NCBI RefSeq assembly: GCF_002443255.2
Contig: NW_019211457.1
Coordinates: 48,385,233 to 48,449,232 of the forward strand
Direction: 5' to 3'
Length of the DNA stretch: 64,000 bases
Origin: Varroa destructor
Taxonomy: Eukaryota > Arthropoda > Arachnida > Mesostigmata > Varroidae
Shown: positions 1 through 12,700 of the stretch, in pieces
Layout of the letters: each line of letters begins with the position of its first letter
Numbering within the stretch: the first letter of the stretch is position 1
Position numbers and translations under genes: made by a program
Notes under the pieces: generated by a model
The model's input: only the letters and a program-made list of their open reading frames with translations
Databases searched by the model: none
What the model was told of the DNA's origin: nothing

Positions 1-3000
1 CATTAAAATGAAAATCAGCATGGGTCCATATAATTAAGGTAATCTTAAGGTAATTTTAAGCCTGTGTTCGAGACGGTCATACGCAAAATGTTATTCTACA
101 TTGCAGATAGCTATAAAGTGCAACCCTATTCAGTCAGCTGTTTAATAGCCTATACCATCGTAACTTTAATGTTCGGATTAACGAACGCCTATCATCACGC
201 AGATAAGTGACGTCGGGCTGCTTCCAGGGTATAATCTTAAGTCTTAAGTTAAGAATATTTGTTCATAGTTTGCAGATTAGTGATCTGCAAACTATGAACA
301 AATATTCTCAGTATCCAAGACCCCGACATGAAGAGCATACTATATGTTAATGATATATGATGTACATAAATGATAGATGATTCTGCGTCTACGATGGGAC
401 ACCGTAGAAAAATAATAAGTGTACTAGATCGATTTTTTAAATAAGCAGTCGAACTTCATTTGAAAGTTCTAAGTCAAAAATGTCCAATATTGTACTCTAG
501 GCACAGCAGTCCTACAAATGAAGCAACCCGATATATTACATTTACAATAGAGGATTGAGCTCAGCCATCATGTGTACCTAAGAGTCATAAAATTAACTAA
601 TCTCAAATATAACCATCATGTATGGAGATTGTAGTTAGTGGTACGGGAAGTTGAATCAGACGGTATGTTCATTTCTCATTAATGAACCAGATTTACACGT
701 ATTACTTGCTGATTTCGGCCTCTGCACCTCGGTATCGAACAAACTGAAATAACGATGAACAAAAAAACATGTTTTTCAATGGAAGATTACGTTTATTAGA
801 GTAATACACAATAGTCTTAGAAAAAAAACTATTTGACAATGATCTTGTAATGCTCAATAAATTGAAAAAAATTCCTGTTTGACCCAAATACTATAAGGAC
901 TGTAAGTTTTACATTTACAAGAAGACATTTAATATACAATCTGAAAGAACTGAGATTGAAATTAACATAAATAATATTTTTGGATTTGTATTTCACGACG
1001 AACAAAAAAGGGAGTTTTGTTCCTGTCTGCCTTGTGTATTACTGTATCACACGACTCGAACACACAATCGTCGAATAGCAAAGCCCCTGGTGTAATTTTG
1101 CGTGATCCTAATATAATAACTACCATCAGCTGCAACCTATTAAACACGCACTCTGTTGTAACTTTCAATATTACTCTTTACAAACTATTATATCTACATG
1201 GAACTGCTACTTAGCTTTGCACTGCGCGAAAGCTGCATGAAAATAAAATTATCTGGTAAAAAAGTCCTTATCAATGTCCGAGTTCAGGGACCCTACCGAG
1301 AACCATTTTATGGTAATGGAAATATCTAAAACGCATTATCTTCTCGTGTTGCAACTATCATCCCCTAGATTTTACCGGCAGAAGCTGTTGTAAGCAGTGA
1401 ACTTGGTGGTCAATCGTCTTCAAGGAGAATTTCGCCTGACCATCTCGTCTTGCCTCTCTACTGTGTCATCTCCTCGGATGTCACTCGCCAACTTCCGGCC
1501 AAACTTCCGCTCTAACGCCATAGATCAATTCTGAGACATCACCCGATTTTGGGATACAGTATTGCCGAACTAAACAATCCTCAACGATGTCTTTCTAATG
1601 GGGAACAACGAAGCTTGTCCAACAACTGTGACTCATACTTCATTGCATGTGTAGCATAACTAATGCATTAATGAAATCAACTGCATAATGAATGTTGTTG
1701 TAAATCTTTCTAAATAGATGAATTGATAGATATTGAAGCTACTTCACTAACCAGTTTTATACGAAGCTCTATTTTTAAGTATGTTCTAGCGGGGAGAGAA
1801 AAAGCTTTTAGCTGTGTGTTGATCGCCATAGTCGGTCACATCCTGGCATTATTATCATCTCCATGTGCGACGATATTGTTGACTCAGATCATCTGAACGA
1901 GTGGTTTCTTTGATGGGGTCTTACAGTGGTGGCGGCAGCAGCAGGAACCGGTGAATCCTCTGTTAGCGACGGCATCTGGGCTGACCTGATGAAGCGACGC
2001 TTAACCAAGCCAGCTGTAGCCGCTTGAGTTTGGGTAGCTTCTGTGCTTCTACGGCAGGCTTTTGAAGTGCCCACGCCATATTGGAACAATATTGTCAATC
2101 AGTCAGTACTTGTTTTTGCTGTTTTTGTCGACTATTTGGTGTGTACTTTCAAACATGAACGTCATGATCTCAGAACACTTTAAGCCATTGCACACAATCT
2201 CCCAACGAGGCGCAGTATTTTCCCGTTTGCGACCGTTTCATTCACGCTTAAATGCAAGAAGCACGCACTTCTAAGTAAAAAATAGAGCATGTATTTTTCC
2301 TTTTCAACATCTGACGTATAAGAAACAGAAGGTCTACAAATTAATAAAAAAATTGGATTTTGCAATTTTTGGCGATTGCTCAATATCTTAGTTAAACACT
2401 ATGTTTATATCGCTTTATGTTACGCTTCATACCAATCTGTTTAGATAGGTATTTTTATATTACGCTCCGTAGATGCGGCATTACTGCCCTATAATTGTAA
2501 TTCTCCTATTATACTCCGTTCTTAGATTATACATTGCAGAACCGTGCATTTTGCAAACCACATAAACAAAATGTGTCGCGAATTTTTATAAAGTGCCGGA
2601 ACTTAGTATAAACCTAAATGTTTATTGATTTCGCTTGTTCTGTTTTACTGAATTTAGAATTATACGCCAACAAGGCTAAATGAGTAACGTCCTTTATCTC
2701 TATATTACAAATGTTTTAGCACTCCGATTTTACTTTTTAAGGAAAAGTTATCTACTTTGTAAACCTCTATGCTCTCGCCTGTAAACAGTTAAGTTTTTTT
2801 TTTATTACACTCGTTATCTTTTCTAGTTACGCCTCATATTTATGAACACGAAGTGATAATATTATTGTATACACGTCATGTTAGGCAGGCATTGCGGCTA
2901 GGCAGACTTGTCATTATTTCCCACCTGCAATGTATCCTATATATTTCAAAAAAAGCAACCACGCATGCTTTACAATGAATGGCAAAAACAGTTTTAATTC

Positions 3001-3657
3001 GGTGGAGGGAGATCTAGAAATTAAACATGGTCTCGTGTTTCCAAGATGTTACTGCATCTTAATCGTCATTCTTTCAGCCTCCATTTTTCGTTCCATCTAT
3101 AATACTTTCGTATGCTGATAGATTGGACTGACATTGAGTTCTCGCGAAAAATTATTGCGATTAGACGTCATATTCTTGATATTCTAGCTTCACAAATACA
3201 GATAAGTCTATTCGAAACTCGATAAAATTTTCCCACTTAGCAGCCATCTTTCTTTGCAAATAAACACGGTCCTTGGTTCAACGGATACCTCATACATTCT
3301 GTTCAGCTTGCTTTTGTTTCCTTCCAGCTCTACTTATCTGAATAATCGTCGGAGCGTCTGTTTCTCCCCTATTAGATTCCAATCCTTCGTTGGATAGCAC
3401 TATTAAATATCTGTTGTTAGTAAGTTATTAGTAATACGACGCATTGAAGGTGCTCTATTAGTTTGTTTTATATTTAATTATTTTATGAATGCGTTTGGCA
3501 AGCATGATCAAGTTCCTATAGAATCAAATGATGTCTCATGTTTGTATCCAATCTGTTCGTAATGGACCAATTAAATAGTGACTTGAAAAAGGTGTAACGA
3601 ACATGACAAAATAATGCAGTATAACATATCTTCTATTCTAAAAATATAGTAGTTCTA
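1..3657. other. gene-free AT-rich stretch
   Basis: Apart from the hairpin at 252-308, only short frames (up to about 70 codons) without motifs or splice partners. No RNA gene recognised. Confidence 0.6.
252..308. repeat. perfect inverted repeat, 26-bp arms, 5-bp loop
   Basis: The arms 252-277 and 283-308 are exact reverse complements, with the spacer TAGTG. An arm this long with no mismatch is rare by chance. It could be the core of a foldback transposon, a recent palindromic insertion or a small-RNA hairpin. No gene lies next to it. Confidence 0.85.
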
Positions 3658-4692
3658 TTAGGTTGGCAAGAAAGTTTCCGCGTTCCTTCTACTGAATCAC
3701 CATTGTCATTTTCTATGGTTTTCTCCTATTTTTTCACCGACTAATGTATGCCGTCTCATCAAAAGGTAGCATATTTCGTCTTGAAAAAGTTTCTCAATCC
3801 GCTTTTAAGTTCTTGGCCAGTACCGAAGGTAGGATCTTGAATATGATTTCTTAGTAAACAAAGAAAATAAAAAATTCGTCGGAGAGAGATCAGGAGAATA
3901 TATAAAAGAACATGTAGCGTATAGAGGGGTAGCTTTGACGATGTTTATTGTGTTTGGCCTTGCATTGTAACGGAGTGGAATGATCTGACGTCGTTTGTCC
4001 TGTCTGTAGCATAATTAACTTGTGGCAAATCAACGTTTTGATCATTTATCTGGCAATTAAATGCCGTTCCCAGCGAACCAGGCCTTTGCAGTTCTACCAA
4101 CGCACAGCATAATCTTTCTTGAATGAATGTGTAATTGAGCGTTGGGCCTTAGTTTTTTTCCTGAAGCAAACCATTTCAGTACCTGGTTCACATTAACGTA
4201 CAAATACCACGTCTTATTGACGGAGACAATTCTGTGCATGTATCGGTTATTATCGGGCGAGATGTCGAAATGCAGCGTAAAGCCGTAATTCCTTTGTGAA
4301 TTCAGCGATCACGAGGTACTTAAGTTCCTAGTTTCTCTATGAGCCCAAGGGACCTGATGTGGTTAACTACGGTTATGTTGTTGTAGTCTATCTTTTCAGC
4401 CGATTTCCTGGTTGCTTGTCGGCCGTCTTACTTTAACGATGCCTTTATATGATCCTTACCAAACTCTGACGGTCAATATACCTCTTTCAAACTTGGCAAA
4501 CTACTTTTGAGCAGTCATTGTAGCGATAGTGTGAAACATTTGTCTTTGAATTCTTTGAAGGTAAAAGTGCACTCGCAACAAAATACCATAATGCCACACA
4601 GACAGAGCAAAAAGAGCGGTCTCGAGCAGTATACCAAATGAGCAGAAGTAGGAAGTTTTTTTTTATATGCGGGATCTTTTTTACCAACCTAA
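3658..4692 (-). mobile_element. decayed mariner (Tc1/mariner superfamily) element
   Basis: The left end, TTAGGTTGGCAAGAAAGTTT, and the inverted right end, TTAGGTTGGTAAAAAAGATC, form terminal inverted repeats about 1035 bp apart. A TA target base pair precedes the left end; the right flank reads TG, a decayed TA. The minus strand keeps transposase traces. At 4239-4057 a frame reads MHRIV...W, then SRKIMLCV, which lines up with the family's HRIVTGDEKW...KKxMLCVWW block. The first catalytic Asp of GDEKW is replaced, so the enzyme would be dead. Further on, SLSDEFFIF matches the SPDLSPxDYHLF region and NDNGD matches the C-terminal NNGDY-like end. Many stops and frameshifts interrupt it. Known biology: cut-and-paste transposition into TA. 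Confidence 0.8.
4057..4239 (-). pseudogene. mariner transposase fragment
   Basis: The longest surviving frame (60 codons) of the relic transposase. It covers the segment around the first Asp of the DDD catalytic triad, where the usual GDEKW reads SVNKTW. The later SRKIMLCV is the family's conserved beta-strand block. It is a remnant, not a functional gene. Confidence 0.7.
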
Positions 4693-5242
4693 TGATATAT
4701 AAATGCTCTTCCTATAAATATTGTTTTATGCCTTTGATGCTTTGGACTTGAAGTGACAGACTTTCACAATACGTTCATATATAGCATATTTATCTGCTTT
4801 ATAAGCCATAAAAATCCATCCTATATCAAGCGCCAGTTGGAGTTACAACATAAACGACAACTGCTGGAAATCGATCTTGAACGATTCCCGCGAGCAACAG
4901 CCGGGGAACGTACAACCACCATGTTATCGTCCTTTGTATCAGTACCTTCAGCAAATGACGAGGGTGGGACGTTCTCATGGTGAATAATGCGTCACACGAA
5001 ACCGAGGTCAGTACAGAGATTAAAAGAACCGCTTAAAACATTGTTAATAAATGCTTTACCACTATTGCCACAATGGATTTATAAATCGAGATAAATGAGA
5101 AATTAAGTACTGAAAATAATGCGTGTGTATTTTTGGCTTAATAAAATATAGAAAAGAGGTTGTATAATTGTTAAAGTTTCATTGTATGAATTAATCCACG
5201 TGGTAATGACGAGACGATCGAAACTGGGCGTTGGTTTAGTAC

Positions 5243-5249
5243 TATAAAA
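5243..5249 (+). promoter_or_regulatory. candidate TATA box of a plus-strand transcript
   Basis: TATAAAA lies at the border where AT-rich DNA gives way, within about 300 bp, to a GC-rich 1.3-kb stretch that ends in a good splice donor. A start site would be expected near 5273. No strong initiator is obvious. Confidence 0.3.
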
Positions 5250-5272
5250 GGAGTGCGTTCTTTATAGAATCG

Positions 5273-6776
5273 GATCCGCTTTGCTTATCATAATCGTAAG
5301 GCAGTACGAGTCAATATGGGTGTTTGTGTCATGCTTCCAGTAATTTTCCTACATATACATTATTTGTGTCTGTATATATTTCTGTCCATCTAGATATTGC
5401 ATACGAGCGTTATTATAAGGAAGAAGACAATGTGCTGTCAGATAATCGTCTGGCACGGTCTGTTTCGTGCTTGTCGAGGTGTTGTTTTTACCCGACACTC
5501 AGTCTTAGACTAGAGCTCGGCAGTTGATCTCGAAATCTCTTGTCTTAACTCTGAGTGGCCACTACGACGGCCCCTCTGGGTTACCTACGGAGGGAGGACC
5601 AACATCCCAGCATTGGTTGGTTCAAACGAGCGTTTAAGCCCACCAGGTTCTTGAGTGTGGCTAGTTCAGTTTCCTCTTAAACAGAGTTAGACCTCCGTTT
5701 GACAGCGATCGCCGACAGCAATCACAGTCGCAGCAGTAGTTGTTGTAGCCATCATGTAGTTAGAACAGTTGTAGTAGAGTAGCTCAGAAAAGATGTAGCC
5801 CATCGCCCTGCAGCGGCTTCAAGCGCTTCTGCTACGGGTGCGACGGGTCGTCTCGTCGCCTAAGTGCTCAGGTGTCGAACGTCAATTCGTCAAACAACAT
5901 CTTCGTCTCTCCGCCCATATCCAATATTTTGCGTTTCTTCACACGATCTGTTTCTCCTGCTTTTTCTGCCTCCTTCCTCCTCGCCTCTATACTATCTATC
6001 TACATATGGGTTTACATACACACACAAACGCGCGTATATACCCACTGTCTCAATGCCACTCACTACGCCTGCGCGCTCTCCTCTCTAGCTCGTCGCATCA
6101 CCATTAGCGACATATCAGCAATAACAATTCTCGGCTGCAAAGTGACCATAAGCTGTTGTGTCGTTAGACACAGAACAGGCAGCAAAGACGTCACAGAGCA
6201 CTGTCCGAATCGAGAGATCGATGCACAACAGCAACGGCATTGCGAGCATCAACAGCTCCAGCTTACGCACCAGCATCATCGCAATCATCATCATGATTTG
6301 CTCGATCCTCTTCAACGTATGCCACGATCAAAGGAAAAGGACCACCCTGGGCGGTTTGAGGCGGCGACAACCGCCGCCATTGCCGCAGAAGCGGTGACAA
6401 CAGAAGTAATAGCAACAGCAGCAGCGATATTTCTAGCAGCCAGCAAGTGAGCGAATAGAAACGGATCGATGACAAACACGCGAGCGGACGAACCGCCGGA
6501 GGAGAAGATCCTCTGCCGCGGTAGGCATTATATTACGATACGATAGGCACCGCGACAGTGCGACCAGGGCATCACCACTGCCACCTTCGCGTCAAGGATG
6601 GTGCCGCTGTTTGTAGATACTTGAGGCTTTGTAACCCATGAAGTGCAGAAACTGCTGATGGAAGCACCGACGATAACGACAACGAACAAAACGAAAAGAG
6701 CCGCGACAGTTAGCTCGTCTGCAAACTTACTCTGGCTTCAAGAAGCTCACGAAAGACGAAGATGCGCCGGTGTAAG
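5273..6776 (+). ncRNA. candidate GC-rich untranslated first exon
   Basis: This stretch is richer in GC, CpG and CAG/CAA/GTT triplets than its neighbours, like 5' leaders of arthropod developmental genes. It ends at GTGTAAG|GTAAGA, a strong donor, after 6776. It holds several overlapping short frames, the longest 192 codons from 5872, which is compositionally biased (poly-Ala, Ser and His runs) and shows no domain. A non-coding leader fits better than a protein. No downstream exon has been identified in the window, so a long non-coding RNA or a chance composition island remains possible. Confidence 0.3.
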
Positions 6777-9700
6777 GTAAGAAGATAGCTGCTGTTGCTG
6801 TCGTTGTGTCCGCTCACGTAAGAAGGTCTAAAGAAGAGGCCGTTCATTTCGTGTTGGTGGACAGGCTTGGTTTCAGACGTTTTGAGACGACAGAGTCCCG
6901 TCCCGACCCGAGCAAACGAGCAAGCAACGCCCTTGACGCCCCCACCACCCTTCCCCTTCGGCAGATCCTGACAACATTTTGTCTATAGGAACCGTTCATT
7001 GGATGACAACAGAAACATGAGCGGCAACTTCAATGGTTTTCGAAGTTGAAGTACCGTCGAAATGAACCAGAGCAACAGTCGTGGTTGCGACGTCAGCTTC
7101 AAAGGATCATCGCCATCATACATGCATCAACTGGAAAAAACAAATAAGATAATATGTTGATTGTGGAAAAAAGATATTCTGCCTTTAATAGATCTACTTC
7201 AGCTCCCTCGGTAAAACTTAAAATAGTAATATATTAATTATGACCGAAAGGAGATGTAAGATATACCTTATCCGTAGAGTAGTGGACTGCACTGGAAGCA
7301 ACTAGACAGTTTCCTTTCTTATGGTCAGAAGAGTTAGGCAAACTAACTACCACAAAAAACTGATCTCGCCAATTGGCAAACACCTCTTCATACGATGCAT
7401 GTATTGATAACTCGAGAGGCAATGTGAATTATTCGAGCACGAGCTCCTACGGAATCGTTTCCGTAAAGTATTGGAGGCAAGAATAACTTTCAAAAAGCTT
7501 CCTTAAAAGTAGATCGTCTTTTGCCTATGGGGGTCATCATATAATGTTAATGGTCGCTTCACGTGACATGAGATCAGGCATATTGCTAAGTTTGTTTGCG
7601 CTTTGATACTTCAGATAGTTTCAAAATAACGCTAGTCACCTTCTGGTGATTGGTGTTTAGTGGGTAGCTAAAACAAACAGTTTTTAAGAATAAATGTGAA
7701 GTGTTTAGTAGTTGAGTGCCATTCTTATGTGGAGCCTGCAAGTCGACAAGGGCACCTTCAAACCGCGGAGAACCTCTCCGTGAATGGGTTTTGAAGGCCT
7801 AAACAGGTGTGGCCGGTTTAGCGCACAGAATGGCGTCGGCTCTCTGTGACCTTCAAGACAGACCTACTATTTGTATACGCCCTGGAATAGCTACCGGAAG
7901 AGTCGCTTTGGCAGGTTACAGATCACCCGGCTTTAAACTTGCACCTGTGCCGAGCCTCGAGTAAACACCCTGCGGCGTGTTCTTTGCACTGAAAACACTT
8001 AACAGACTTAAATGCCAGAAAGACAAATTTAGAAGCCCTTAAACATTCAATATCACTGACAAATAAATTGGTCTTGGTTTGAATCAGTTGAACCTTAGAA
8101 TGAATTATTTAGAGTGTGCTGTTGAATTTCTGATAAAATATAGCGGGTCTCTTCGTATTTGAATCGAAAAAATAGAAGTTGCTTTTATCGATTTGTAATA
8201 TGCAGTCCTCATAAATATTAAGTTACACTCATTCTCGATTAAATTATGGTACTTTTTACCCTGATGCTTATGGTTAAACGTCAGAAAAAACTGTAATACC
8301 ATGTCAAAGCTCCTCAACTTGTTATCAAGACATATTCATTCTGCCAGCTTGCTATCACGAAATTGCCAATCTTTTTGGCCAAGTAACAAAAATATACAAG
8401 ATCATGCATAGGCCCACATTTGTTGTCTATATCCTGAATCATTTTTGATTGATGACATAGAATACTAGTCATTTTATAGAATTTAAACGCAACCCTTACC
8501 GAACTGTTTCTCAATCATGACTAATTAAATTAATTTTTAAATCGGTACAGAAGTGTCAGTATTAAAGGATAAACTAGATCACGTTGAATTTCAAATCGAC
8601 AGTGTGTTAGTTTAAAACATGAAGGCATTTTAAAAAAGTTTCAACGTATGCATTACCTTAGTTTTCCGAACAACGCAAAACTGGGGTATACGTACACTGC
8701 TCCGTGCTATAATAAAGATGATGCTTTTTTTTCGGTGGCCAAGCAAGCAAAGCCAGCCACTCCTAGCAGGTTCGAAATTCTATTTCAAAACAGAAAATTA
8801 TGTAATTTTTAAAACACAAGTGGTTTTATCGAAACGGTCGAGCCGATTACGTTTGCATTGTTCGGCATCTTTTCCTTTATTGTGCATGGTATTTTTAGAA
8901 AGAACTTATACCCGAATCGTCATTTCTAAATTTCCTTTTTTAGATCATCGATTGTTAATAGGTCACATAGTTGAGTCTCATTGATTGGACGGCACAGATC
9001 ATGACAACAGATTGCATTCGTTTATTACAATGATCTTTAGACCAACAGTATCTTTTTTTTATATATGCCTTTAGTGCGAGAAACACTTGTAATTACATGT
9101 ACCAACGATCATAATATCGATTTGAGGAACGAAGTTATTTCCATTTTAAACTGAACTCCTTGACCGGTGCTGCCACCCGTGGCGGCCAATAGAACTGCAA
9201 AGAGATGGCGCCACTTACAAAGAACACGTACAACAGAGAATCTATATTCAATTATATTTTGTATTCCTCGAAAACTTATAATATAACTACAGTTATCACT
9301 GGGTAGTGATGAATCGTTTAAAAATGTTATTAATGAAAGTTTGCATTAATTTATTGATGAAAACGCAAATGTTTGGTGTAAAGTAAAAAAGAAATAGTTC
9401 TTCCTGGATTTTTTGAAGCCGACTTTGATATGGCGACAAAATAGGTCACTGGTTCTATAAATTTATGATTTGTGGGTGGGAAGGTCATTACGCGGGGAGA
9501 CATTACACAACAGTCTGTCCTCACTTCCAAAGACAAATTTCATGCTTTTTCTACAGTAGCTTTGTAGTTTTGCCTCAAAATAAACTTGAGGACTTCATAT
9601 GCATCACAGTACATACGGTAGCACATATCAAGTACCATAGTTTTTTAACCATTAGCACCATCATCTATTTACACTCGCTCAAATAAATGTAAGATAATAA

Positions 9701-12700
9701 TCAAGAAACTATGTACCATAAATATAGAAATCTTATATGTAGCAGAGTGCCTGTCAAAGAATCGCCTATATTTTTTTATTTTTCTTTTTAACTTCACTGA
9801 AAATAGATTGTGCAGGTCTGAGTAGTATCGGCTTTCAATATTGTTTGAATTTATTGATGATTATTAAATGATAGATAGGGTAAAGCCGGCGACTGTATAA
9901 TTCTAATGTAAGTTTTGCTGCAAACGAACTATAAAATGGTTTCCCTGTTTTGTTTCAACTTAAGCTTAAATTGGTTTCTTGAGGTAATGATACCCTATAA
10001 GAGCCCAGTAATGCTGTACACGCTTTTGAGCTAATAGTTTTACTAATTAATGTAAGCTGTAATAATTTAGCTAACATTTGCCTAGGTGCCAATGAAATGT
10101 GGTATCATCGGACAAGTAACGGTCACACCTAATCTCGCTTAAAGTTACTCTGCTGGACTAATCCCATGATCTTACTGCAGAGATTTTATTTTTTTTTTAC
10201 TGTAACACCTCAGTAAGCTCACTAGTATGCTGCAATTATTTTCTTGAACCGCATAAATTGTCCCAGGAATCATTCTTTACAGTCCATCCTTTGCCACACG
10301 ACATCCATGCCACTAGCCAAGATTACAACGGATCTCGACTTAAAAATTTCCGGTATATAACCTTAAGCAAATTTAGCTCCATCTATATGTGGAAAGTGTT
10401 CTCGCCTTTCAATATGCGATGTTAGTCTGTCGTTGAGATCTTTGAGACCTAGCCAAAATCTTAGCTCAGGTGAAGACATTTGAGGTCGCCATCATCCCGA
10501 TACCCTGTAAATAGATATTCACTTTCTCTCGTAGAAATATTTATGTAATGGCAAGTATGCATTTTTTTTGTATTTTTCCTCATTATAATTGACCCGCTTT
10601 CAAACTGTCACGTCGACGCATTTTATTATACCTTTAGCTGGCAAGGACGTGGAAGAATAACATTTTTTATTCCTAATTTTAAAATCAGCAAAAAGCTATG
10701 TCTCAAAAAGTAGTCTATCAGCATGGCCCAAAGCGTGGCTCACCCGACTATGAATATCAGTTCATAAAAGCCAGCACTCTACCTAGACCATTCTATCACA
10801 AACTTTTGATAGATAATTGTAGTCTTCCTACAGCTACATATATAACTCAGTAAAACAAAATTATCGGGCGCATATTTCAAATACTGCACGCCCTAGTCTT
10901 AAACATTTGACACTACATCACGTGACATTTCTTGTGCAAAACATTTATTCTCTGAGTTCGTTGATGGAAATTTATTCGTGTATCAGGGATAACGCCGTTT
11001 TCCATGGAAGTCAGCAATCCGCCAGCCGCCACTGATGTCACTTGCTAGGCGAAGTAGTGTCCTGATAATCTGGTTCCCTCGGCCCTTCACGAATGAGCTG
11101 ATCGTGTAATTGACAAGCGACCTATCCAGCAGGAAAAGAATGCCCAGAGGGATAACACGCAGATCAGGGTATGTCTGCATGAACTATAATGAATTATTTG
11201 AGAAGCTTTGAACAAAATATCACTAAGCTCGTAACCAAAAAAATGAAGATGTGTGTAGGTTTTAAAGTTTGGGGCACTTATGTTATAAGCAAAGCTGAAA
11301 ATAACGGAGGTATTAACGACTATATTCATATGATAAGCGTCCTAAATATACTTGATCTATCAATTATGATTTCATCTTGCTTGTTCATCTTCAGCCATTT
11401 TTTTCGTACATAAACTTATTTTGATGTGGATATTTGCTTTACTGTTTTTTAGACTTCACGGGTTTGATAAAAAAAAAACTAGCAAATTGCTTGAGCTTCG
11501 TTTCTAAGTTTATAATGTTACTGTATTCTTTATGTTGTTTTATTACACTTGAAAGTTTTATTGGAATGCCACAAAATACTAAAACTTGTATAATACTATT
11601 AGAGTTCAAAAAATGAATGATGATGTTTTGATGAATACCGCAACGACAAATAAAGTTTTCTTCAAATCGCAATCAATCTTTTGCATAAACGGGAAGAAAC
11701 AAATAGATACGAAAAAAAAAAACACTCTTTTAGAAGTGAATTTTTTTTTGTTTTTTTATTTGGAATCTTTTCTATCTTTTCATGATTAGTGTGTTTTGTC
11801 TACAAAAAGATCACCCGTTCCTCAACGCGGGGACCTGCAAGGTATTCTCACTCCGTTTACCATTTTAGTACTCATTTGGCCGTTGCCTAACGCCGGCATT
11901 ATTAACGTCTAGTCATCCGTAAACGTCACTAGCGTCCTGGACGAATGTTAGTAATAGTTTTTGAATAATATATATGAGTCTTTTGTGAACGGACTGGTTA
12001 AAGAAGTCACGAGTAATGTTGTTTTTTAGAGAGTTGTCGTCCACGCAAATCGATTAGCGCTCCAGGTGTTCAGTAGCCTGTCCCAATACTGTTCCGGTCG
12101 CACGACGCCGAGAGGACTTGTTTGGTCGTATGATTCTCAGGAAAAGCCAACCAGTCGAAATGCCAAACATACATGACTTACCATCAAACTGCAAAGAATT
12201 AAAAACCCTTAGAATTTAGTTGTTTCCTTTGCTTGCGTCAGCTATTAGAGTTGTGTCGTTTCACCTTTCATCGAGTTGAGATATCTCGGTCAAAACAGCG
12301 TTATAATATATTTATTGCTTCAATACTACGGAGTCAAATATATTTGTATAATTCTTCGTAAAGAGTATTACGCATGTTCGGGCCTAGCAACACACTGACC
12401 TTTATTTTTTTTCAGACCGTTCATGCTATTTGTCAAACTGGCTGCGCGCACACGGTATTAGATCCAGACGAGTTCGTTGGATTATAAAGTCTTCTTCAAT
12501 TGCTGTATACAACGGTATGACGATGTAACTGCAAACATTGGAAATGGTTCACTGTTTTTTCGAAAAGAAAAAAGTTTTTTACCTCAAGGTTGAACCAGTG
12601 GTTTGTCTATACGTAGACTCGCACTATCTACCTGAGCCTCATCTTTACTCACTTAATTGCGGGTCAGATCGGGCTGCGAAGTAAATAGCAGTATGGACTG

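Noticed and set aside
5872..6450. 192-codon plus-strand frame
   Set aside because: It is the longest plus-strand frame but has repeat-driven composition (Ala, His, Ser runs), overlaps other open frames and shows no domain. It better fits an untranslated leader.
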